A stretch of 64,000 nt of DNA from Geobacillus kaustophilus (GCF_000948285.1 NZ_JYBP01000003.1:2356001-2420000), one strand, 5' to 3'; shown: positions 37,877 to 47,064, counted from the first letter of the stretch. Program-made: numbers and translations. The notes: generated by a model from the letters alone, not told the origin.

Positions 37877-40717
37877 TCATGTTTGCTTTTCCGTCACATA
37901 CGACGTTACTTCTTCAGCCAAAAGCGGGGGACAAATCACATACCCTTGGGCATACGTGCATTGCAAATCGCGAAGCCGGTCGAGCTGTTCTGGTGTTTCT
38001 ACTCCTTCGGCGATCGTCTCAAGCCCCAATCCACGCCCCATCGTGATCATCGCCCTGACAATCGCCTCATCGGAAGCGTTCGCATGCAATTGCTCAATAA
38101 ACGCCCGGTCAATTTTCAAGATCGTCGCCGGCAGCCGCTTTAAATAATGAAACGAAGAATATCCGCTGCCAAAATCGTCAACAGCGATGCCGACGCCAAG
38201 CTTCCTGAGTTCATCCATGGTCCGCAGCGTGTTGGACAGATGACGGAGCATCGAATGTTCGGTCAGTTCGAGATGCAGACACGACGGCGATAGACGCGTC
38301 TGCCGAAGCGCTTGTTTGACATCATCCACAAACCGCTCATGCTGAAACTGAACAGCGGATACATTGACAAAAATCGCAAGTTGGTCGTTTCCTGTCATCT
38401 CCTGCCATCGCTTCACCTGCTTGCAGGCCGTTTTCAGCACCCATCGCCCAATCTCATGAATCAAGCCGGTCTCTTCCGCCAAAGGAATGAATTCATCCGG
38501 CCGCACAAGCCCAAGCGTCGGGTGGCGCCAACGGATTAACGCTTCCATTGCTTTTACTGCACGAGTATGTACATCCACAATCGGCTGATAGCAAAGAAAC
38601 AATTCGTTCTCCTCAATTGCTCTGCGCAGATGGCCACCCATTTCCATCCGATGCATCGCTTCTTCGTTCATTTGCGCACAGTAGCGCTCCACCCGGTTTC
38701 CGCCGCCTTTTTTCGCCATATTGACCGCCATATCGGCGTGCCGAAGCAGCGCATGTTCGTCCTCTCCATCGTCGGGGAACACGGCTAGGCCGATGCTTGC
38801 TGTAATAAAAAATTCCTTTTCCCCGTACACGAGCGGCTTCGCCACCTCACGCACGATGGAAAGCGACGTTTCCGCCGCCTCGTCCTCTGCTTTTAATGGG
38901 AAGAGCAGGCAAAACTTGTCCCCGTGGAACCGGCCGAGCTCCGCACCAACCGGCAAGACGCGGCGAATGCGCTCGACAAGCTGGCGCAAAATGTCATCGC
39001 CCGCATAATGGCCGACGCTGTCGTTAATCCATTTAAACCGATCCAAATCGATCAAGGCAACCGCCGCTTTCCGCCTCTTCCGCTTCGCTTTTTCCAGCTG
39101 GCCGGAAAGCAGCTCCATCCATTTTGTCCGGTTCGGCAAATTCGTATCGGGATCGTAGTAAGCTAAATACGCAATTTTTTCTTCAGCTTTCTTCTGCTCG
39201 GTAATGTTATGGCCAATGCCGTAAATGCCAACCTTTTTCCCATCGACAATGATCGGAATGTTTTTCATTTGGAAAAGAAGTCGTTCACCCGATTTCGTCG
39301 GCAGTTCCAAATGATAGGTCTGCACATTTCCGCGCAACGCTCGGTAAAAGTAGCGGGTGGCGCGGGAAACGTCGTTTGGATGAATGTATTTGAGCGAATT
39401 CGTATACAAAATCTCCTCCTTTTTGTAACCGAGCACTTGTTCAAAGGCAGGATTGACGCTTGTCAAACGACCATGCAAATCTGTGGAATAGACAATGTCC
39501 GTGTTATGCTCAAACAACGATTTGTAGCGTTGCTCCGACATTTGCAGGCGAACATGCAGGCGCTCCATATCGCGTGAGGACGTGGACATGAGCTGGGCCA
39601 GCGTCATGATTCCTTCCGGCGGCGCCGGCAATGGCAACGACAAACGGTTCTCCGCTGATGCCGCTGTCTCCGTCAGCGAAACAGCGGCAAACGCAGCCGG
39701 CCGCATCGCTGTATGTGCGTCTTTCACCAATACTTCGACAGCCGGAAAGAATGCAGCCTGTCCAAAAGCAGACACAACACTGTCAAACAGCGGGCGCGTA
39801 TACCCACTGAGCGCCGCGCTGTAGTAAAAGAACATCCCCTCAGCCGGCTGCTTGGCCGCATGCATGGCGGCGTCGCGCGCGCTCCAGTAAAGGGACGGGG
39901 CATGAACATAGGAAAAGCGAACCTTTTCCCCGTTATGGACGTGACCTCTTACGGCAACGGAACCGTCTGAATGGAGGGCGACGATCGGCAGGCAGACATC
40001 ACGCCCATTTCGTTCGACAAGAAACGGGAACTCCACTCCAGAAAGCGGCAGACGGTCCATAAATTCTTTGCCTAAATACCGTTCCAAATAAAGCGACGCC
40101 TTTTGTTCATTAAGCTCGTCAATTTGCTGATCGCGGCTTTTCGTGATCGAAAATGCCAAGCCGACCGGTTCCCATAAAAACGGTGCGACACAGTGGCCGC
40201 GAAGCGCTGTTCCGCTGAAAGAGACAGCGATTCCCCCGCGCTCAAGCCGACCGTCGGACGAAAATAACACGCTGCCCTCAGGAAGAGCGCAGCCTATGAT
40301 GGCCATTCGTTCGTTGGAAATCGGCAAGCGGCGAAGCAAGGACGGCAAAACGAAACGGCGGTCAGAAAACACAAGAAGCAACGCCGTATCCCGGTGAATG
40401 GCTTCCCCTGCAATGAGCTCCGCCAATCCGTCCGGACGATCAAACTCCTCAGCCGGCAGCGCCAGCGATGAAAGGGTCGATGACATCATCGATGCGATGC
40501 CAACGGTAATATTCCCCCCTCCGGCCATTGGCAGCGGCCCCGCCATTCCGATCACATGGGCGCGCGGCCAACGGCGGACCAGATCTGCAACTATTTTATC
40601 TACTTCGCCCGCATCGTGGCCGGCGATTTGGATAAACTGCGGCTCGTCCAAGGAAGAACGATGCTCACTGAACAGACGATCCAACTCCTCGGCACGGCGG
40701 CAACAGAACCAACGCAT
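37877..40717 (-). CDS. FIST-PAS-GGDEF-EAL cyclic-di-GMP phosphodiesterase candidate
   Basis: A 946-residue cytoplasmic protein. Residues 1-350 resemble FIST sensory domains (GCALPEGSVLF, RNGRDVCLPIVAL); residues about 395-510 a PAS domain (YKSLFEHNTDIVYSTDLHGR); then GGDEF (about 520-675) and EAL (690-940). The GGDEF site reads HGDKF instead of GGDEF, so the cyclase is probably inactive and may bind GTP as a regulator. The EAL site is complete (EALIRWRHP, ELTEH, DDFGSGYSS, KIDRAFI, AEGVET), so c-di-GMP hydrolysis is expected. Transcribed alone. Confidence 0.88.
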   Translation of the reverse strand: MRWFCCRRAEELDRLFSEHRSSLDEPQFIQIAGHDAGEVDKIVADLVRRWPRAHVIGMAGPLPMAGGGNITVGIASMMSSTLSSLALPAEEFDRPDGLAELIAGEAIHRDTALLLVFSDRRFVLPSLLRRLPISNERMAIIGCALPEGSVLFSSDGRLERGGIAVSFSGTALRGHCVAPFLWEPVGLAFSITKSRDQQIDELNEQKASLYLERYLGKEFMDRLPLSGVEFPFLVERNGRDVCLPIVALHSDGSVAVRGHVHNGEKVRFSYVHAPSLYWSARDAAMHAAKQPAEGMFFYYSAALSGYTRPLFDSVVSAFGQAAFFPAVEVLVKDAHTAMRPAAFAAVSLTETAASAENRLSLPLPAPPEGIMTLAQLMSTSSRDMERLHVRLQMSEQRYKSLFEHNTDIVYSTDLHGRLTSVNPAFEQVLGYKKEEILYTNSLKYIHPNDVSRATRYFYRALRGNVQTYHLELPTKSGERLLFQMKNIPIIVDGKKVGIYGIGHNITEQKKAEEKIAYLAYYDPDTNLPNRTKWMELLSGQLEKAKRKRRKAAVALIDLDRFKWINDSVGHYAGDDILRQLVERIRRVLPVGAELGRFHGDKFCLLFPLKAEDEAAETSLSIVREVAKPLVYGEKEFFITASIGLAVFPDDGEDEHALLRHADMAVNMAKKGGGNRVERYCAQMNEEAMHRMEMGGHLRRAIEENELFLCYQPIVDVHTRAVKAMEALIRWRHPTLGLVRPDEFIPLAEETGLIHEIGRWVLKTACKQVKRWQEMTGNDQLAIFVNVSAVQFQHERFVDDVKQALRQTRLSPSCLHLELTEHSMLRHLSNTLRTMDELRKLGVGIAVDDFGSGYSSFHYLKRLPATILKIDRAFIEQLHANASDEAIVRAMITMGRGLGLETIAEGVETPEQLDRLRDLQCTYAQGYVICPPLLAEEVTSYVTEKQT

Positions 40718-40807
40718 AAACGACCAGGCCCCCTTCGCTGACCAATAACACCAGAAAATTCAAAAAATACATTTATTTTACCATTACCATATTTTCGTCT
40801 TCAACAA

Positions 40808-40836
40808 AAGCGGCAACCAATAGAAGGCTGCCGCTT
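40808..40836 (-). terminator. yisL terminator
   Basis: AAGCGGCA/TGCCGCTT stem just past the yisL stop; the minus-strand RNA ends TTTTGTTG. Confidence 0.6.
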
Positions 40837-40840
40837 CGCT

Positions 40841-41194
40841 TTAGAATAAGTCAAAACCAAGCGGCAGCAGCAAACCAAGAAACAGCGTCACCGCAAGCGC
40901 AATGATCCACTGCGTCCAACCCACCGCCGCACTTTTCCTCTTTTTTTCAGCTGCTAAAACCATTTCCATCGCTCCGATCACCCACAGCCCAGCAAGCGCC
41001 TTTACCCAATATAGCGCGGATATCGAGGCAATGCTATGCAGCAAAAGCAGACCTGTCACGATCGTGAGAATGTAAAACAGCCGCAACACCATTTGCACGA
41101 TCTTGGCTTTGCCCGCCCCTTGCCGCTCCATCGACACCGCAAGGAAAAACAAAACAATCGTGATAAGCCAGCTCGTAATATGGGCATGCGTCAA
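40841..41194 (-). CDS. yisL: YisL/DUF1516-family membrane protein
   Basis: A 117-residue protein with four helices, matching B. subtilis YisL (118 residues) at the start (MTHAHITSWLITIVLFFLAV), centre (KIVQMVLRLFYILTIVTGLLL) and end (LPLGFDLF). Function unknown. The TTG at 41194 is selected because GTTGGAGGGA lies about 8 bases ahead and it gives the conserved N-terminus; the longer frame upstream is unsupported. Confidence 0.85.
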   Translation of the reverse strand: MTHAHITSWLITIVLFFLAVSMERQGAGKAKIVQMVLRLFYILTIVTGLLLLHSIASISALYWVKALAGLWVIGAMEMVLAAEKKRKSAAVGWTQWIIALAVTLFLGLLLPLGFDLF

Positions 41195-41337
41195 CGTCCA
41201 TCCCTCCAACCATTCTTGTTCCTCCCCATCATAGCACGGCGGGCAGACGGTTGACAAACTTCACGAAAACGAAAGACGCCCTTTCTTTCAAGAGGACGCC
41301 TTTCAAACATCAATGGGAGCTTGCTCGCTTTCACCGT

Positions 41338-42240
41338 TTACTCTCCCACTTTGTTGCGCAGCGTGCCGATGCCTTCCACCGTCACCTCAATGACATCACC
41401 CGTCTGCAAAAAGCGCGGCGGATTCATCCCTTTGCCGACGCCAGCCGGTGTTCCTGTAGCGATGATGTCGCCCGGCTCAAGCGTAATGCCTTTGGAGATC
41501 GTCTCGATGATCGATTCGATGGAAAAAATCAACTGTTTCGTGCTCGCTTGTTGGCGCACTTCTCCATTGACCCGGGTCTCGATGCGCAAGTCATTGGGGT
41601 TTGGGACAAAACGGCGCGGCACAATCCATGGCCCCATTGGGCAAAACGTATCGAAGCTTTTGCCGAGAAAGTATTGTTGGTGCCGCTCCTGCCAATCCCG
41701 CGCCGTCACGTCATTGACAATGGTGTATCCAAATACGTAATCCAACGCATTTTCACAGCGAATCCCCCGTCCTTGTTTGCCGATGACCACCGCCATCTCC
41801 CCTTCATAGTCCATCTCATCGGTGACATCAGCATGGCGCAAAATCGTCTCCTCATGGCCGATGACCGTTGTCGGCGCTTTCGTGAAGACGATCAAATGCT
41901 CCGGCACATCGGCGCCCCCGAGCTCCAGCGCGTGATCGACATAGTTTTTGCCGACGCAAAAAATGTTTTTCGCCGGCCGTGGGATCGGGGCCAAAAGACG
42001 GACATCACTGAGGCGATAAACGTACTCCGGTGTCGGATGGCCTAGCGCCCAGTCAACCACTTTTTGCGCCCGGACGAGAAACTCCTCCCCTTGGGCAATC
42101 GCTTCCAGCATCGTCGCCGGCATCGTCTCCGTCCCATCCATCGTCCGTTCGGCGCGGCGCAAATGAACCACCCGGTCGTCTCCTTGCGGCACGGCTCCGA
42201 CAAACGTTTCTCCATCGAAAAGTGCGGTGATCAGTTTCAT
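41338..42240 (-). CDS. yisK: Fumarylacetoacetate hydrolase-family protein YisK
   Basis: A 300-residue enzyme of the FAH fold. The catalytic metal-binding region has GKNYVDHALELG, the acidic triad in MDYEGEMAVVIG and the TGTPAGVG loop of FAH hydrolases/decarboxylases. In B. subtilis YisK was reported to act as an oxaloacetate decarboxylase that associates with the cell-shape protein Mbl; I assume the same role by homology and neighbourhood. The ATG at 42240 follows AAAGGGAGAG. Confidence 0.85.
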   Translation of the reverse strand: MKLITALFDGETFVGAVPQGDDRVVHLRRAERTMDGTETMPATMLEAIAQGEEFLVRAQKVVDWALGHPTPEYVYRLSDVRLLAPIPRPAKNIFCVGKNYVDHALELGGADVPEHLIVFTKAPTTVIGHEETILRHADVTDEMDYEGEMAVVIGKQGRGIRCENALDYVFGYTIVNDVTARDWQERHQQYFLGKSFDTFCPMGPWIVPRRFVPNPNDLRIETRVNGEVRQQASTKQLIFSIESIIETISKGITLEPGDIIATGTPAGVGKGMNPPRFLQTGDVIEVTVEGIGTLRNKVGE

Positions 42241-42540
42241 CGTGTCTCTCCCTTTCGTTGTTATGCAGCGGACGCTTCGTGGACTCTTCTCCTCCGCCCG
42301 CTTCGCCATTTTGGTGCGTTGAGGATGATATTCGCCATCGAGGCGAAAAAGTCCTGTTTTTTGTAGAATTTTGTCTAAATTAGAAAATTTATCACTTATT
42401 TTCCCGAATCGCTTCCTTCTTTTCGTCGTAATATGTATAATAATGTTTAGTTTCCACTAGGGCGTCGATTGCGACTTTCGTCATGCAACACACGTCTTGC
42501 ATCGACGCGGCATGCCTCAACCAACATTTCAAACGAATTG

Positions 42541-42723
42541 ATGGTGAAGGAAATGGTTCTGTTGCAAATTGAAGAAAAACGGCAACAAATGATCGAATTG
42601 GCCCTCACTTATGGGTTCACGGCGAAAGAGACGATCGAATGCAGCCAAGAGCTGGACCAATTGATCAATCAATATTTGCAGCAAACGAGGATTTTTGAAT
42701 CGCCTTCCCCGTCCGTCCAGTAA
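42541..42723 (+). CDS. yisI: Spo0E-like sporulation phosphatase (YisI type)
   Basis: A protein of about 60 residues made of two helices. The family signature for Spo0A~P phosphatases is present: IEEKRQQMIELALTYGFTA then ECSQELDQLINQYL (S-Q-E-L-D). It removes phosphate from Spo0A to delay sporulation. Start is uncertain: ATG 42541, GTG 42544 and ATG 42556 are in frame but none has a convincing ribosome site; a TTG at 42469 has AGGG nearby. B. subtilis yisI lies in the same position. Confidence 0.8.
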   Translation: MVKEMVLLQIEEKRQQMIELALTYGFTAKETIECSQELDQLINQYLQQTRIFESPSPSVQ

Positions 42724-42733
42724 GCGGGGGTTT

Positions 42734-43900
42734 TTATTGCCCCGGCCGGCGGCGAAACGGCGGCCGCGCTCCGTATGTCCCCCACCTCCACAGCCACTCA
42801 ACCGGCCCATAATGAAAACGCGCGAACCAAAAGCGACTCATCCATACTTCAGCTGCATACAAGGCAAACGCGAGTAGCGTCTCCTGCCATGCACTTGTGC
42901 GTCCGTACCACCCAAGCCCATAACCGTAAAACAGCGACGTGCAAACGAGCGATTGGGCGAGGTAATGGGTGAGCGACATTTTCCCGACGTCTTGCCACCA
43001 CCGCCAAGCGCGCTGCCAGCTTTGTTTCCCGCAGACGAACACGGCAGCCGCCGCGTAGAACACCGCCAATGCGGCGCCTCCGAAGCTGTCTTGGATGTAC
43101 ACGGTCAAGTCGTTGGCCTCAATCCAATACGGGATGGTTTTGAGCGCTAAACCAAAACAGAGCGCCCACCCCATCAGGCGGCGCAGCTTCGCAGGCGAGT
43201 GACGGTCGGCTTCAAGCCAACGTTGGTCGGCGGCATAGCCGCCGAGTAAACAAAAGGGCAATACGGTCAACACCGTAAACATCAGCCCGCCATCGCTGTT
43301 GACATATGCCCAGTCATGCCAACGTTGCCAAAACACATCGCCAAACGTTCCACTTTGATAATGACGAACCGCTGCGGCCGCCTCAGCCTCGTGGCCGCCA
43401 ACTGTTTCCGTTCCTCCTGCCCACATGCTGAGGGCCATTAGCAACGCCATGAGGCCGCGAAAAAGAAAAAAGACAGCAACAGCCGCCGCCCCCCACCAAC
43501 GGGGCGGGGCGGCGAAAAAGAAAAGCATGATGAATCCCGCAATCGCATAAGGAATCAAAATATCGCCAAACCAAAGGCCAAACGCGTGAACAACGCCGAT
43601 CCCCAACAAAAGAAGGAAACGGCGCAAAAGAATCGGAATCGGCCGCTCCCCGCGGCTGCTGAGCCGGCGGAACATCATCACGGCGCCAAAGCCGAATAAA
43701 AAGGCAAACAGCGGATACGCGCTCGCTTCAAACAACACGTCAACGACCGCGGCCACAGTCCGATCGAAGCCGCTGTCCTTGATGGTGTCACCATATAACG
43801 CCGGCGAGGAAAAATAACGCATGTTGACAAGCAAAATGCCGAGCAAGGCGAATCCACGCAGCACATCCGCCGCCGCGATTCGCTCGGGCGATCTGATCAT
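42734..43900 (-). CDS. DUF418-family membrane protein
   Basis: A 388-residue polytopic protein. The start (IAAADVLRGFALLGILLVNM) and the C-terminal DUF418 block (KMSLTHYLAQSLVC, then ALYAAEVWMSRFW and FHYGPVEWLWR) mark the family (YeiB-like). About ten helices. Members are thought to be acyltransferase-like or transport proteins, with no established role. Convergent with yisI; not part of an obvious operon. Confidence 0.87.
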   Translation of the reverse strand: MIRSPERIAAADVLRGFALLGILLVNMRYFSSPALYGDTIKDSGFDRTVAAVVDVLFEASAYPLFAFLFGFGAVMMFRRLSSRGERPIPILLRRFLLLLGIGVVHAFGLWFGDILIPYAIAGFIMLFFFAAPPRWWGAAAVAVFFLFRGLMALLMALSMWAGGTETVGGHEAEAAAAVRHYQSGTFGDVFWQRWHDWAYVNSDGGLMFTVLTVLPFCLLGGYAADQRWLEADRHSPAKLRRLMGWALCFGLALKTIPYWIEANDLTVYIQDSFGGAALAVFYAAAAVFVCGKQSWQRAWRWWQDVGKMSLTHYLAQSLVCTSLFYGYGLGWYGRTSAWQETLLAFALYAAEVWMSRFWFARFHYGPVEWLWRWGTYGARPPFRRRPGQ

Positions 43901-44037
43901 CGCTTTCTCCCTTCTTTCTACCGCCTAGCCGTCTGCGCAATCGGCGACGCCTTACAGCCTTGCCAGCACGCCCGCCGCTTGATCCATTTCATTCGACGCG
44001 CTCTCTTCTGCTCGTCCGAAGGCGCATACATGTATCA

Positions 44038-45633
44038 TCAGTTGACATAGCGGCCCGATTTCCCCATTGCCTCCCAATATTGGCGGCGCAAATGCACTTT
44101 CTGAATTTTTCCGGAGGCTGTTTTCGGCAGCTCATCGACAAACGTGACACCCGTAATGGCTTTGAAATGAGCCAGTTTTTCCCGTGAAAAGGCGATCAGC
44201 TCTTCCTCTGTCACGTTGTGCCCTGGGCGGACAACAACGAACGCATGCGGCGTTTCTCCCCATTTTTCGTGCGGCGCGGCAATGACGGCTGCCTCAAGCA
44301 CAGCAGGGTGTTCATAAAGCGCACCTTCGACTTCAATCGAGGAAATATTTTCTCCCCCGCTAATAATAATATCCTTTTTCCGGTCAACGATATCAATATG
44401 CCCGTATTCATCGACGGTCGCCATATCGCCGGTGTACAGCCAGCCGTCGCGGATCGTTGCGGCGGTCGCTTCTTCGTTTTTCCAATATCCTTTCATGACG
44501 CCATGGCTGCGGACGATCACCTCGCCGATCGCCCGGCCATTATGAGGCACTTCGTCGCCGTTTTCATCGACCACTTTCACTTCACAGCCGATCATCGGAT
44601 AACCGGCTTTGGCTTTGATCCGCTGCTTTTGTTCCAGCGTCAGCCCGTCAAGCTGCGGACGAATGAGCGAAATCGTGCTGAGCGGAGACGATTCGGTCAT
44701 GCCGTACACCTGGATAAACTCCCAGCCGAGCTTCTCCTCGACGCGCGCGACAAACGCCGGCGGCGGCGCAGAACCGGCGATGACGACCCGCACGCCTTCC
44801 GGGACGTCCGGTTGATATTGCTCATAATATTGCAGCAACATATTGAGCACAGTCGGAGCCATATGCATGACCGTCACCCGATGTTCTTTGACAAGATCAA
44901 AAATGACCTTTGGATCGACTTTCCGCAAACCGATTTGCGTTGCTCCATTGGCCGTATAGTAAAAAGGAGCCCCCCAGCCGTTGACGTGGAACATCGGCAG
45001 CACATGCAAATACGTATCGCGGTCGGACACACGCAAATGGTGCATCGTCACAAGCGCATGCAAGTAGTTGTTCCGATGCGTCAGCATGACTCCTTTTGGG
45101 TTGCCTGTCGTCCCGCTCGTATATAGCAAGCTGCATACATCATTCTCATCGATCATCGGGCGCAGAACGGGCGTCAAAGACTGGCCGTCCAGCCATTCGT
45201 CGTAAGCGATTTCATCAATCGCCGCGTCTGTTTTATGGTGGACAATGATCTCCTCGACCGTTTCAAGCTTGTTTTTGACCGGTGCAATCAGCCCGTACAA
45301 CTCCTGATCCACAAACAATACTTTCGTTTCGCTGTGATTCAAAATGAAAACGTAATCATCCGGTTTCAGCCGCGTATTCAGCGGCACCATCACCCCTCCC
45401 ACTTCAAATACACCGTAAAATCCTTCGAGCATCTCGAGCGTGTTGGGCGCCAAGTACGCCACGCGGTCGCCTTTATGGACGCCAAACCCTCGCAGTCCGT
45501 TGGCAAGCCTCGACACCCGTTCGCCAAGCTCACGATACGTCACCGTCCGCCCCGAACAAATCATGGCTGTCTTGTCCCCATAGAGGGCTACGGCGCGATC
45601 TAAAAAGTGATTGAGCACGAGCGGCGCATTCAT
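44038..45633 (-). CDS. Fatty acid-CoA ligase (AMP-forming)
   Basis: A 531-residue ANL-superfamily enzyme. AMP-binding P-loop YTSGTTGNPKGVMLTH near residue 180, A5 motif YGMTESSP, A7 motif YTGDMATVDEYGHI and C-terminal lysine in PKTASGKIQK are all present, so it should adenylate a carboxylic acid and load CoA. Sequence most like long-chain/medium-chain FadD3/LcfB-type enzymes, but chain length is not predictable. ATG at 45633 after a weak ribosome site (AGGGGATGAA). Single gene. Confidence 0.87.
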   Translation of the reverse strand: MNAPLVLNHFLDRAVALYGDKTAMICSGRTVTYRELGERVSRLANGLRGFGVHKGDRVAYLAPNTLEMLEGFYGVFEVGGVMVPLNTRLKPDDYVFILNHSETKVLFVDQELYGLIAPVKNKLETVEEIIVHHKTDAAIDEIAYDEWLDGQSLTPVLRPMIDENDVCSLLYTSGTTGNPKGVMLTHRNNYLHALVTMHHLRVSDRDTYLHVLPMFHVNGWGAPFYYTANGATQIGLRKVDPKVIFDLVKEHRVTVMHMAPTVLNMLLQYYEQYQPDVPEGVRVVIAGSAPPPAFVARVEEKLGWEFIQVYGMTESSPLSTISLIRPQLDGLTLEQKQRIKAKAGYPMIGCEVKVVDENGDEVPHNGRAIGEVIVRSHGVMKGYWKNEEATAATIRDGWLYTGDMATVDEYGHIDIVDRKKDIIISGGENISSIEVEGALYEHPAVLEAAVIAAPHEKWGETPHAFVVVRPGHNVTEEELIAFSREKLAHFKAITGVTFVDELPKTASGKIQKVHLRRQYWEAMGKSGRYVN

Positions 45634-45703
45634 TCTTTCATCCCCTTGTTTTATATTTTTGAAAATTTATAATTGTATTATATAACAAAGATGGCATAAA
45701 GAA

Positions 45704-45769
45704 AAAGAGGGCCCGTCCCAAAAGGTCGTAAAACAGGTCGTAAAACGACTTTTGAAGCCGGCCCTCTTT
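45704..45769. terminator. Long hairpin terminator upstream of the ligase
   Basis: AAAGAGGGC (45704-45712) pairs with GCCCTCTTT (45761-45769) across a 48-base loop containing an internal direct repeat GGTCGTAAAAC. Likely ends the minus-strand GerPF-like transcript. Confidence 0.55.
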
Positions 45770-45861
45770 CTTGGCTAATCCGCTCCATTGCGCCAAAAAA
45801 GAACTCGGTTTCTTCTTTATTTCCAAAAAAACGAATGCTAGGCGAGTTGTCTCAACATCCG

Positions 45862-46086
45862 CTAATTATTTCCTTTCACCCCGGCATCAGAGACGTCCGG
45901 ATCGACCGTATTCGTGACGCTGCAAAACGTATTCGTTTGCAAGAAATCGCCAGTATTGCCACCGCCGGCGCCTGAATTGGACTTCGTGGTGCTTTTCGGA
46001 GCGATTTGCAGCACATCTCCCATGTTGACGGTGCCATTGCCGCTTACGTTCGTCACTTTGATCCCACCAATGACGATTGCTGGCAT
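45862..46086 (-). CDS. GerPF-like spore germination protein, divergent copy
   Basis: A 74-residue protein of the GerPA/GerPF family: VIGGIKVTNVSGNGTVNMGD, then QIAPKSTTKSNSGAGGGNTG and the terminal DPDVSD..NN. It is about 70% alike by eye to the copy at 46237 and to gerPF at 48250. GerP proteins are coat-associated and help germinants reach their receptors. ATG set by GGAAAGGGG. It faces away from the gerP operon across a 150-base spacer with sporulation-type promoter sequences. Confidence 0.88.
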   Translation of the reverse strand: MPAIVIGGIKVTNVSGNGTVNMGDVLQIAPKSTTKSNSGAGGGNTGDFLQTNTFCSVTNTVDPDVSDAGVKGNN

Positions 46087-46170
46087 CCCCTTTCCCCTTC
46101 CTTTCTGCCCGTTCCCTTTCTTTATTATACGCGGGAGCTGCTTCCCCCAATTGGACTCTCGCCCCGGATT

Positions 46171-46200
46171 GAACCGTTTTTTCTCCGTTTTCATACAATA
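46171..46200 (+). promoter_or_regulatory. Putative sigma-K promoter 1
   Basis: GAAC (46171-46174), 17 bp, then CATACAATA (46192-46200), matching the sigma-K pattern HMAC-N16/17-CATANNNTA used by mother-cell coat genes. It lies about 36 bases before the first gerPF-like gene. Confidence 0.55.
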
Positions 46201-46236
46201 ACGATAACGACATGACGAAAAAGGAGGGGGCTCTTC

Positions 46237-46461
46237 ATGCCTTCATTTATTAGCGGTCCGATTAAGATCACCCATGTCAGCGGCGACGGCACGGTGAATT
46301 TCGGCGACGTCTTGCAAATCACACCAAAGAGCACGTTGAAATCCAACACCGGCTCAGGCGGAGGCAACAACGGGGACTTCCTGCAGACGAATACGTTCGT
46401 CAGCTTTACGAATGCAAGCGATCCGGACTTGGTAGACTCCAATAATACCGCCAACAATTAA
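46237..46461 (+). CDS. GerPF-like spore germination protein, operon-proximal copy
   Basis: A 74-residue protein of the same family as GerPF, with SGPIKITHVSGDGTVNFGD and QITPKSTLKSNTGSGGGN and ending DPDLVDSNNTANN. The ATG is 7 bases from AAGGAGGGGG. It precedes gerPA on the same strand; a second sigma-K-like promoter occurs in the 70-base gap to gerPA, so it may be a separate unit or the first gene of a longer transcript. B. subtilis has no gene at this position. Confidence 0.88.
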   Translation: MPSFISGPIKITHVSGDGTVNFGDVLQITPKSTLKSNTGSGGGNNGDFLQTNTFVSFTNASDPDLVDSNNTANN

Positions 46462-46485
46462 AGCGAACGTTTCGCAGCTTGCGCC

Positions 46486-46494
46486 CATACACTA
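46486..46494 (+). promoter_or_regulatory. Putative sigma-K -10 element for gerPA
   Basis: CATACACTA fits CATANNNTA, with GAAC about 18 bp upstream (46464-46467). It is 38 bases before the gerPA start. Confidence 0.5.
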
Positions 46495-46531
46495 GTATCG
46501 ACGAAAAAAACATGGAAGGGAGCATGCCCAC

Positions 46532-46753
46532 ATGCCGGCTTTTGTCGGAGTCGTCAAACTGAACAGCATCGGAAGCAGCGGCGTGTTCCATATTGGCGAT
46601 GTGTTTGCCATTTCCCCGCAAAGCGTAACGAAAACGTTCGCCGGGGCCGGTTCGTTTAACACCGGCGACGGGCTTCATATTTACAACTACTACAGCAATA
46701 CGAATACGAATGACGCCGATGTCGCCGATGAAAATGTCGTCGGAAACGTTTGA
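46532..46753 (+). CDS. gerPA: Spore germination protein GerPA
   Basis: A 73-residue protein, the length of B. subtilis GerPA, with PAFVGVVKLNSIGSSGVFHI and GDVFAISPQSVTKTFAGAGS, and ending DADVADENVVGNV. Member of the GerPA/GerPF pair that forms part of the inner spore coat gateway for nutrient germinants. First of six tightly packed genes; GGAAGGGAGC precedes the ATG. Confidence 0.93.
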   Translation: MPAFVGVVKLNSIGSSGVFHIGDVFAISPQSVTKTFAGAGSFNTGDGLHIYNYYSNTNTNDADVADENVVGNV

Positions 46754-46768
46754 AGGAGGAGAAGAAGG

Positions 46769-46981
46769 GTGCGCGTTTACATCAGCCAAAGCATTTACAT
46801 CCATCAGTTGCGGATCGGCTCGGTCACCAATTCGTCCGTTTTGCAAATTGGAAGCGCCGGCAGCATTCAAGCGCTCTCGACGCTTGCCAACACCGGCGGA
46901 TTCACCGGCCCAGCCCCGCAAGCAACCGTGCCGCCCGGTGCATCCGCTCCCCTCGTTCCTCTCCATTCAGCAACCCGTTAA
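46769..46981 (+). CDS. gerPB: Spore germination protein GerPB
   Basis: A 70-residue protein with the GerPB start VYISQSIYIHQLRIGSVTNS and QIGSAGSIQALSTLANTGGF; the C-terminal third is Pro/Ala-rich (PAPQATVPPGASAPLVP). Begins with GTG 8 bases after GAAGGAGGAGAAGG. Coat-located germination factor acting with the other GerP proteins. Confidence 0.92.
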   Translation: MRVYISQSIYIHQLRIGSVTNSSVLQIGSAGSIQALSTLANTGGFTGPAPQATVPPGASAPLVPLHSATR

Positions 46982-47064
46982 ATTCAGCGGAAAAAAGTGA
47001 TGAGAGCGACAGGCCGTCCATATATTGAAGTAAGAGGGCTCTTTGGAGAGGATGATGGTGCACA

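Noticed and set aside
44218-45126. 302-codon plus-strand frame opposite the acyl-CoA ligase
   Set aside because: Antisense of the AMP-binding domain with no family features.
45721-45750. Tandem GGTCGTAAAAC repeat inside the hairpin loop
   Set aside because: Only two copies, inside a terminator loop; not a repeat array.
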